From CAYTED01 sp964537075 (GTDB taxonomy: Bacteria; Patescibacteriota; Minisyncoccia; Moranbacterales; UBA1568), in assembly GCA_964537075.1 (NCBI GenBank), contig CAZIBB010000047.1, positions 1-5,068 on the forward strand: a stretch of 5,068 nt of DNA, given 5' to 3'. The notes under the pieces were generated by a model, which was not told where the DNA came from, ran no database searches, and saw only the letters and a list, made by a program, of their open reading frames with translations. Each line of letters begins with the position of its first letter. The stretch's first letter is position 1. Of this stretch, positions 1-5,068 are shown piece by piece. Made by a program: the position numbers and the translations under genes.

Positions 1-53
1 CAAAGTCGGATTTTACGGGGTAAACCACCCAGGAAGCGGAATAACCGATCTCC

Positions 54-110
54 CTATTTTTCCACGGCGTATTTTTTCTCGAGCCAGGCGACGAAGCCAC
101 TTTCGATTGC
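54..110 (-). pseudogene. Relic of the C-terminal end of a rhodanese-like protein
   Basis: Read on the minus strand, this stretch ends in a TAG stop at 54-56 and encodes AIESGFVAWLEKKYAVEK. The last 18 residues of the rhodanese-like protein at 1066-1878 are AIENGFASWLEKKYEVAK, so 13 of 18 are identical and both end at the same place. By eye the DNA is about 74% identical over this stretch, with many of the changes silent or conservative, which suggests a diverged paralogue rather than a fresh duplication. Weak rhodanese-like character (a GYPVYP segment) may continue to about 149. The reading frame stays open to 296 but has no recognisable rhodanese domain and runs antisense into the start of the kinase-like gene. 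The rest of the paralogue appears lost. Whether the fragment is translated is unknown. Confidence 0.6.
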
Positions 111-171
111 AGGAAGTATGGTTTGAATGGTAGGATAAACAGGATATCCCCGTGTATTTTTTGAGTTTCTT

Positions 172-1047
172 ATGCTTGAATTCCCATCAATCGAAAATCT
201 GAAGTCGCCGGTGAAGGCAGTGGCTCGGGCGGCAGAGAATGCATTTTTCAACCACGAAAGGGGAGGGGATGCCGAAGATGCGTGGAATATCCTCACTGAT
301 CATGGTGCCGGAAAGTTTCGTCGAACACAGGCGGCTTTTACGGTGATTCGCAGCATGGTACCGGATGCTATTTTTGATACATTGACCGGAAAACATTATA
401 AATATCAGAATGCTGTCTTGCCGATAGATCCGGAAAAGTATGTTTTTGATGAAAAAATGGTCGGTGGGGGATATGAGTGCAATGCATATCGATTGAATTC
501 GCTTGACCCCGCTCTCCCATCGCTCGTCATCAAGATCGATCAATTTATCACGCGCAGTACCGATAAACTGCTCGCTCGAGCCAAAGCGGTGAAAGGCGAA
601 TACGAGGAGAGAAAAGAGTGGTACCGGGATTTGCCGGCATTGATACCGGATGAGTATCATTTTATCGGGAAAAGTCCGCGAGGCGGAAAAAGGGCGCTTT
701 TTACGATACAGAGGTTCCTTGGCAACATGGATGAGATGAAAGATGTTTTTCGGGGCATAAGCAAAGAGGAATTATTGGAAGTTTTGCGACAGAATTCGCA
801 ATTACGGGCAGACTTTCGAAAATTCGTGGAAATCACTTCGCGGCGTGCTCATGAAAGAGATGAGATGATCGATACCTTGGGGGATAAGAATCTGGTATTG
901 ATACGGAAAGAATCAGGGGCATCTTTTATTCTTCTCGATCCGCACGTTACGAAACATCCGGTGGCCGACGAAAAGGAAAGCGTGAGAATCCAGGCAGACT
1001 TGGCATATTTGGAAGATATTATCGCCACGCTTAACGCAGAACGGTGA
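172..1047 (+). CDS. Putative protein-kinase-like fold protein, family not recognised
   Basis: This 291-residue protein is not one I can name, but its residues fall in the order of a protein-kinase-like fold. Residues 1-90 are an N-terminal region of unknown role, mostly predicted helix. A glycine-rich loop VGGGYECNAYRL lies at about 97-108, a beta-3 type lysine in LVIKID at K121, a charged helix at about 138-150 with E145 as a possible partner, and a hinge-like TIQRFLG at 178-184. A catalytic-loop-like IDTLGDKNLVLI follows (D234, N240), then a DFG-like LLDPH with D256. The D-to-N spacing is one residue longer than in typical kinases, so activity (protein, small-molecule or none) cannot be assigned. 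There is no signal peptide or membrane segment. ATG at 172 is the only usable start: an in-frame TAA lies at 136-138 with no start codon between. Only a GAG at 163-165 could serve as ribosome site. The gene stands alone on the plus strand, convergent with the rhodanese gene. Confidence 0.6.
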   Translation: MLEFPSIENLKSPVKAVARAAENAFFNHERGGDAEDAWNILTDHGAGKFRRTQAAFTVIRSMVPDAIFDTLTGKHYKYQNAVLPIDPEKYVFDEKMVGGGYECNAYRLNSLDPALPSLVIKIDQFITRSTDKLLARAKAVKGEYEERKEWYRDLPALIPDEYHFIGKSPRGGKRALFTIQRFLGNMDEMKDVFRGISKEELLEVLRQNSQLRADFRKFVEITSRRAHERDEMIDTLGDKNLVLIRKESGASFILLDPHVTKHPVADEKESVRIQADLAYLEDIIATLNAER

Positions 1048-1069
1048 ATCAGTCGGTGTACCGATTCAC
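1044..1069. terminator. Inverted repeat shared by two convergent stop codons
   Basis: GTGAATC (1044-1050) and GATTCAC (1063-1069) form a perfect 7-bp stem around a 12-nt loop. Two more pairs (GT with AC) are possible after one A/C mismatch. The left arm contains the TGA stop of the kinase-like gene and the right arm contains, on the minus strand, the TGA stop of the rhodanese gene. The position between convergent genes suits a two-way transcription stop, but no U-tract follows directly on either strand (the nearest T run on the plus strand is at 1084-1088), so it is not a textbook intrinsic terminator. Confidence 0.35.
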
Positions 1070-1878
1070 TTCGCTACTTCGTACTTTTTCTCGAGCCAGG
1101 AGGCGAAACCGTTTTCGATGGCGGAAGAGGAGAAGACATTGAGATCGTAGAGACGGACGGCTGCCTGGAAGCTTTCGAGATCATCTGATCCGTAGGCGAT
1201 GGCCTGTCTTCCGCTCGGGATACTGTCTCTCTTCTGTTCCAGCTTATCAAGGGGAATGTTGATGGCTGTCGGGATATGACCGGCGCTATACGCGGATGCC
1301 GATCGGGTATCGATAATCACATAGAGGTTCTTGTCCGCGCCAGTGAGGATAGCATTCGTCTCTTCGGCAGTCTTGAAGGAGACCTTGGATCGGTCTACGA
1401 CGGAATCCGGATCACCGATGGAAATGAGATTTCCGCTGACGGCTTTCCATGAGGCAATACCGCCATCAAGGAAGGCATAGGTGAACGGCTTGTCTTTTAA
1501 TATGGCATCAGCCTGTTCTATGGATGCCACATCATCAGACAGAGTGAGCACGATCACGAGGGCATCCTTATTCTCCGGGACGTACCGGTCGAGCTCGCCT
1601 ATGATCGCATTTCGGGAATACGGTATATGCTCCTGTGTATAGAGAGGCTTCGGTCGGATGTCGATCACCTCCACTGGATCATTTTTCGACATCTTGAGGC
1701 GCAGCGCTTCAGCCGGGATCGACGGATATTTTTTCAGTATATCCTCGGTTGCCGATTGCTGCGATTGGTCGATTGGTTTCTCTCGGAAGAAAATCGATTT
1801 TCCGATGAAGCCGACAATGACGAGGAGTATCAGCGCGAAGGTGATGCCGAAAGTGAGAATGTCTTTGGAGGGGCGCAT
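1066..1878 (-). CDS. Membrane-anchored tandem rhodanese-like protein without cysteine
   Basis: The 270-residue protein has one N-terminal hydrophobic segment at about 7-26, a linker rich in Q and S at 37-46, and two rhodanese-like domains. Domain 1 (about 52-147) shows VIDIRPKPLYTQEHIP and ends in FLDGGIASW. Domain 2 (about 164-266) shows VIIDTRSASAYSAGHIPTA and ends in AIENGFASW. Active rhodaneses carry a cysteine in the loop after the central strand. Here those loops read LTLSDD (111-116) and YGSDDLES (229-236), and the whole protein contains no cysteine, so thiosulfate sulfurtransferase activity is not expected. A binding or scaffold role is inferred. Positive charges flank the hydrophobic segment on both sides, so its orientation is unclear; a signal anchor with domains outside the membrane is the simplest reading. 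The ATG at 1876-1878 gives the complete anchor, but no Shine-Dalgarno sequence precedes it. It lies 83 nt after fmt on the same strand and may be read through from that cluster. Confidence 0.85.
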   Translation of the reverse strand: MRPSKDILTFGITFALILLVIVGFIGKSIFFREKPIDQSQQSATEDILKKYPSIPAEALRLKMSKNDPVEVIDIRPKPLYTQEHIPYSRNAIIGELDRYVPENKDALVIVLTLSDDVASIEQADAILKDKPFTYAFLDGGIASWKAVSGNLISIGDPDSVVDRSKVSFKTAEETNAILTGADKNLYVIIDTRSASAYSAGHIPTAINIPLDKLEQKRDSIPSGRQAIAYGSDDLESFQAAVRLYDLNVFSSSAIENGFASWLEKKYEVAK

Positions 1879-1883
1879 ATAGT

Positions 1884-1918
1884 ATTAGATGTTAGATTCT
1901 AGATATTGGATATTAGAT
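1884..1918. repeat. Five tandem 7-bp units in the fmt to rhodanese gap
   Basis: Plus-strand positions 1884-1918 divide exactly into five 7-bp units. Units one and five are ATTAGAT, unit two is GTTAGAT, unit three is TCTAGAT and unit four is ATTGGAT. The last three bases are GAT in every unit. The array ends 5 bp before the start codon of the minus-strand rhodanese gene, so it occupies the place of its promoter and leader. Its far side abuts a run of A (1919-1925). It could be a promoter-region microsatellite, a protein-binding array, or a decayed spacer; the sequence alone does not decide. Confidence 0.75.
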
Positions 1919-1961
1919 AAAAAAATCATAAAAAAGAGGAGGATGAGCGGGATAAAAAAAG

Positions 1962-2954
1962 TTATTCGAGGATGGAACCGATGAAATTCGGATAGCCGCG
2001 GACGAAGTCGCTGATGGAAGTCGTTTCTTTTCCTTCGAGCTGGACGCTTTCCGGAAAAATGATTCCCTCGTCGGTACCGATACCGACCTTCTCGCCCACT
2101 TCGAACACTTCGCCGTATGAATGCGATAGGGCGGGATTGTTTTTCTGATAGGAGACGGAGATGAGTTTGAGACGCAGCGGCATGCCGCTCTCATTTTTCT
2201 TCCAATAGGTGAAGATGCCCGGCCATGGGGTGAAGGCGCGATACCGATCGTAAATTTTTTGCGCCGATTGATTCCAGAAAATCCGGCCGTCTTCGCGTTC
2301 GATCAGTTCGCAGAGCGTGGCTTCGCCGTCGTCTTGGACCCGCGGCTCTATCTTTCGCTTCACGAAGAGGGGGATGGTTTCCATGAGGAGAGGAACCGCC
2401 TCAATGGTAAGTTTTTGTTCGAGCGTCGCCGCCGTGTCCTCAGGGTCGATCGGAACGGATTTCTGAGAGAGGATGGCTCCGGTATCCATGCCGGCATCCA
2501 TGAGCATGATGGTGACCCCGGTCTCGGTCTCGCCGTGAAGCAGGGCATTCTGTATCGGGGAGGCTCCGCGGTATTTCGGGAGGAGCGATGGATGCACATT
2601 GATGCAACCGAATCCCGGAACATCGAGAAATGCCTTGGGAAGTATCCTTCCGTAGGCGGCAACCACGAGGAGATCCGGTTTGAGATCCTTGAGTTTTTCT
2701 ATTTCGGTTTCCGTGATCTTCATCGGCTGTTCGACTTGAATATTGTTCGATACCGCGATGGTCTTTACGGGGGAGAGGACGGTTTCTTGTTCCCGACCCT
2801 GCGGTTTGTCCGGCTGTGTGAAGACTGCGACGATCTGATATTTTTCCTGAATCATGGCCTGCAGAAAAGCTGCGGCGAAATCGGGCGTCCCCATGAAGAC
2901 GATCCGTACCTTCGGGCTTGAAAAAATATTTTTTTTGATGAAGCTAAAGGGCAT
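1962..2954 (-). CDS. fmt: Methionyl-tRNA formyltransferase
   Basis: The enzyme transfers a formyl group from 10-formyltetrahydrofolate to Met-tRNA(fMet) in the cytoplasm, making the initiator for protein synthesis. The 330-residue product covers the whole family. An N-terminal Rossmann-type domain begins VRIVFMGTPDFA (16-27), followed by TQPDKPQGR (46-54). The signature INVHPSLLPKYRGASP lies at 118-133 and MDAGMDTG at 152-159. The catalytic N119, H121 and D157 correspond to E. coli N106, H108 and D144, all shifted by 13. The C-terminal tRNA-binding domain includes RAFTPWPG (239-246). The product has about 15 residues ahead of the usual start. Val16 is coded by GTA, which is not a start codon, so ATG at 2952-2954 is the best choice. 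It starts 2 nt after the def stop, suggesting translational coupling. No intrinsic terminator follows. Confidence 0.97.
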   Translation of the reverse strand: MPFSFIKKNIFSSPKVRIVFMGTPDFAAAFLQAMIQEKYQIVAVFTQPDKPQGREQETVLSPVKTIAVSNNIQVEQPMKITETEIEKLKDLKPDLLVVAAYGRILPKAFLDVPGFGCINVHPSLLPKYRGASPIQNALLHGETETGVTIMLMDAGMDTGAILSQKSVPIDPEDTAATLEQKLTIEAVPLLMETIPLFVKRKIEPRVQDDGEATLCELIEREDGRIFWNQSAQKIYDRYRAFTPWPGIFTYWKKNESGMPLRLKLISVSYQKNNPALSHSYGEVFEVGEKVGIGTDEGIIFPESVQLEGKETTSISDFVRGYPNFIGSILE

Positions 2955-2956
2955 AA

Positions 2957-3427
2957 TCAGAGGGCATAATGTTTGAGTAGGCTCTCGTCATACCGGTCGA
3001 CGATGAGAACGCCATCAAGGTGGTCGATTTCATGCTGGATGGCGATGGCGAGGAGTCCGCTCGTGGTCAATTTTTGATGAACTCCGTGCTCGTCCTGATA
3101 GTCTACGGTGACGGTCTCATAACGCTCGATACTGAGGAATTGTCCGGGCAGGGAGAGACAGCCCTCTTCGAAGAGAATGCGATCCTCTTCGTTACCGGCA
3201 ATCGTCGGATTGATGAGAACGAGTCTCTCCTGATTGATTTCGATGACGGCGAGACGAAGCGATATCCCGATCTGGGGTGCGGCAAGACCGATGCCATCCG
3301 CTTCATGCATGGCGACGAACATATCGGGGATGAGTCGCTGTATGTCTTCGGCGAGCGGATCCTCGATCGGGAGGGATTTTTTTCGGAGTATGGCGCTTTC
3401 GACGCCCGTGACGATGGAATAATGCAT
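2957..3427 (-). CDS. def: Peptide deformylase
   Basis: This metalloenzyme removes the formyl group from the N-terminal methionine of nascent proteins at the ribosome. The 156-residue product has all three family motifs: GIGLAAPQ (45-52), EGCLS (88-92) and HEIDH (132-136). The metal ligands C90, H132 and H136 and the catalytic E133 have the same numbers as in the E. coli enzyme, so it should be active. The length is normal for the family, with a short C-terminal tail after DRYDES. The gene begins 21 nt after the priA stop and ends 2 nt before fmt. ATG at 3425-3427 gives the expected N-terminus, but there is no Shine-Dalgarno sequence before it. Instead a perfect TATAAT lies 6 nt upstream, so a leaderless transcript is possible besides read-through from priA. 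Confidence 0.97.
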   Translation of the reverse strand: MHYSIVTGVESAILRKKSLPIEDPLAEDIQRLIPDMFVAMHEADGIGLAAPQIGISLRLAVIEINQERLVLINPTIAGNEEDRILFEEGCLSLPGQFLSIERYETVTVDYQDEHGVHQKLTTSGLLAIAIQHEIDHLDGVLIVDRYDESLLKHYAL

Positions 3428-3433
3428 ACGTGT

Positions 3434-3439
3434 ATTATA
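3434..3439 (-). promoter_or_regulatory. Candidate -10 box for a leaderless def transcript
   Basis: On the minus strand the 21-nt priA to def gap contains a perfect TATAAT, followed by ACACGT and then the def ATG. The usual start point about 7 nt downstream of a -10 box would fall at or next to the A of the ATG, giving an mRNA with almost no leader. This agrees with the absence of a Shine-Dalgarno sequence. The region 17-18 nt upstream has only a poor -35 match (TT at its start), and there is no TG extension, so strength is uncertain. A chance match in an AT-rich gap remains possible. Confidence 0.4.
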
Positions 3440-3448
3440 ATCGATATT

Positions 3449-5068
3449 TCAGGAAAGAGAAAGCGGGTTTCGGTCGAGAGTGAAGCCCTGGGAAGAGAGT
3501 TTCGCGAGGGACTGACGGAGGCTTTCAGGGAGGTGGTGTCCTTTGATGCGGACAATGATGAATCGTACGTATTTTCCGCGGATCTTCGGGGAGAGAGGGA
3601 TGACGGGATCGCTTACGTTCCAATGGATTTTTTCTCCTTTCGGCGTTTCGAGGAGGGATGCCGCCCGCCGTATTTCCTGTTCAGCTTTTTTCTCGTCCGG
3701 ATCATTTATGGAACACTTGATGATCACTCCATAGGGCGGATAGGAAAACATCGTCCGGTCTTCTTTCAGTGTGTCGATGATGGGTCGCATCCCTCCACCG
3801 ATGAGCGCGCGGAAGATCGCGTGTTCGGAATGGAATGTCTGGATGATAAGCTTCCCTTCCCCGCTTATCCGTCCGAGAGCGATAGCGAGACTGCGCAAGA
3901 GCCGCTCCTCGGCCTGATAATCCGGAAATCGCAATGCATTGTCTCCGTCGAGCATGGCGATGAGACCGAGTTTCGGGAGCGATGGAGCGAGGAGTGCCGA
4001 TTCCGTGCCGATGAGGATGTCTATTTTTCCGGAATGCGCCTCGGCGAGTAGATCTTCTTCGTTTCGTTTCAATCGTCTGGATGTCGCATCGACACGTCTG
4101 ATAGTCGAATAGGAGAAGAGCCGCTTCAATTCGCGTTCGAGTTTTTCCGTGCCGAATCCCACATTCTTGAAATTGATTCCGCCGCAGCTCGGGCAGCTCG
4201 GGAATTCCTTGGTGCGATAGGCGCAGTGGAGACATCGGTAGCTTCCGGCATCCGTTCCGATGAGTGCGCGCTCGCAATTCGGACATCGGAGGACATTCTT
4301 GCACCGATCGCATACCGAGAAGATGCTCGTTCCCTGCCGGTTGACGATGAGGAGTATCTGTCGCCCTCGCTTGAGCGTTTCGCGGATGTGTTCGAGCGTG
4401 AGGAGCGAGAATGGTGAGAAGTTTTTCTTGTACCGATCGAGTTTGAGGTCGGAGAGGATGATGTTTTTTCTCGCGGTATCGTTCTCGAAAATATCTTCTC
4501 CGTGTATCGACAGCGATCCCTCTTCCTGTTCGGAGAGGATGAGGAGGGTCGGCGTCGGAGAAATGGTGATGAAATTCGCCTGGTGCAGCTCTGCCAATTT
4601 CTCGGCCACGATGCGGCCTTCATAGCGCGGCATCATATCCCACTGTTTGTACCCATCATGACCATCGAAATCGAGTATGACCGTTTGGAGCGTATGGAAG
4701 GGGGCGAACAGCGCCTGGCGGGTGCCGATGATGATGCGTGCTTGGCCGCTTCGAATAGCTTCCCAATAGGTGAAATACGCTCCGCCTGGGAGATTGCTCG
4801 TGATGAGAGCGAGGATGGATGAATCGAAATATTTCTTGTATTCCTCGAAGAGTTCGTGAGCGAGCATCATGTCCGGAACGAGGATGAGTATCTGTTTCTT
4901 CCTTGCCCTCGTTATCTTATCCGCAATCGCGAGGAAGACGGAATTTTTTTCTTTCAGTGATTTTGGGAGAGAGTGGCTGCGATTTTCTTTCGTGACGCTC
5001 CCGACGAGTTTTTTCTGAGAGGGAGAGAGCGCTGGGATCGCGGTGAGGGATGCGCTTTTGACATCCTT
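3449..5068 (-). CDS. priA: PriA-like primosomal protein N' with degenerate helicase motifs, 5' end outside window
   Basis: PriA recognises stalled or abandoned replication forks and starts reloading of the replicative helicase. The frame is open to the right edge, so 539 residues are visible and roughly the first 190 (the 3'-end-binding and winged-helix part) are missing. A first Met at 4868-4870 lies inside the protein (ILILVPDMMLAHEL matches the VPE region), so it is not the start. Visible in order: a Q-motif-like ALSPSQ, the degenerate Walker A position (4943-4963), GTRQALFAPF, the degenerate Walker B DFDG (4661-4672), an eight-cysteine zinc region as four CxxC pairs (4181-4309), a degenerate motif V (3971-4006) and VI (3851-3880), and the PriA C-terminal domain with YPPYG, SDPVIPLSPKIRGKY and a closing LDRNPLS. 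Zinc binding and DNA binding look kept; ATP hydrolysis and unwinding do not. It heads the priA-def-fmt cluster. Confidence 0.93.
   Translation of the reverse strand, partial: KDVKSASLTAIPALSPSQKKLVGSVTKENRSHSLPKSLKEKNSVFLAIADKITRARKKQILILVPDMMLAHELFEEYKKYFDSSILALITSNLPGGAYFTYWEAIRSGQARIIIGTRQALFAPFHTLQTVILDFDGHDGYKQWDMMPRYEGRIVAEKLAELHQANFITISPTPTLLILSEQEEGSLSIHGEDIFENDTARKNIILSDLKLDRYKKNFSPFSLLTLEHIRETLKRGRQILLIVNRQGTSIFSVCDRCKNVLRCPNCERALIGTDAGSYRCLHCAYRTKEFPSCPSCGGINFKNVGFGTEKLERELKRLFSYSTIRRVDATSRRLKRNEEDLLAEAHSGKIDILIGTESALLAPSLPKLGLIAMLDGDNALRFPDYQAEERLLRSLAIALGRISGEGKLIIQTFHSEHAIFRALIGGGMRPIIDTLKEDRTMFSYPPYGVIIKCSINDPDEKKAEQEIRRAASLLETPKGEKIHWNVSDPVIPLSPKIRGKYVRFIIVRIKGHHLPESLRQSLAKLSSQGFTLDRNPLSLS

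Noticed and set aside
1..53. Tail of a plus-strand gene at the left edge
   Set aside because: One frame stops at 21-23 and the two others run to 124-126 and 129-133, but the visible residues are too few and match nothing. A loose inverted repeat (TCGG with CCGA) here has too many mismatches to call.
107..136. Possible promoter for the kinase-like gene (TTGCAG, 18 nt, TAGGAT)
   Set aside because: Each box has only partial matches, and such pairs occur by chance in a sequence of this composition.
54..296. An 80-codon minus-strand gene starting at 296
   Set aside because: Only the last part resembles a rhodanese tail. The first 40 or so residues are the reverse reading of the kinase-like gene start, so a true gene of this extent is unlikely.
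1940..1961. Intrinsic terminator after fmt
   Set aside because: T runs follow the stop on the minus strand, but no stable hairpin precedes them.
1931..1980. GAGGAGG followed by ATG on the plus strand, a 13-codon frame
   Set aside because: There is no spacing between the Shine-Dalgarno-like sequence and the ATG, and the frame runs antisense into the end of fmt.
2259..2921. A 220-codon open frame on the plus strand
   Set aside because: It is antisense to the catalytic region of fmt and shows no recognisable motif.
3020..4051. A 343-codon open frame on the plus strand
   Set aside because: It lies antisense to def and priA, whose family motifs are clear on the minus strand. Its product is rich in E, D, R and G without domain character, as expected from the reverse reading of such codons.

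Overview
The window looks like a chromosomal piece of a bacterium using the standard code: UGA is the stop of priA, def, the rhodanese gene and the kinase-like gene. The base composition appears to be of middling GC. The streamlined genes, mostly lacking Shine-Dalgarno sequences, the degenerate PriA, and the small membrane and kinase-like proteins of unknown role fit a Patescibacteria/CPR-type organism. That assignment is inference; there is no rRNA or marker gene to prove it.

Right part, minus strand (5068 to 1962): a translation and replication-restart cluster in the order priA, def, fmt, which is common in bacteria. PriA is cut by the window's right edge. Peptide deformylase follows 21 nt after it, and methionyl-tRNA formyltransferase starts 2 nt after def ends. 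Fmt formylates initiator Met-tRNA, and Def removes the formyl group from the finished nascent chain, so their coupling makes sense. Both enzymes have complete active sites. PriA, by contrast, keeps its zinc cysteines and C-terminal domain but has lost the residues of nearly all helicase/ATPase motifs.

Middle (1961 to 1066): an 83-nt AT-rich intergenic stretch holds five tandem 7-bp units. It is followed by a minus-strand gene for a membrane-anchored protein with two rhodanese-like domains and no cysteine at all, so it is probably not a sulfurtransferase.

Left part (1 to 1065): a plus-strand gene of unknown family whose residues fit a protein-kinase-like fold (glycine loop, VIK lysine, D-x5-N, DPH). 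It converges on the rhodanese gene, and a short inverted repeat contains both stop codons. On the far side of the kinase-like gene lies a minus-strand fragment that resembles the last 18 residues of the rhodanese protein (13 of 18 identical). It suggests an old, decayed second copy. No rRNA, tRNA, CRISPR array, transposase or integrase was seen.
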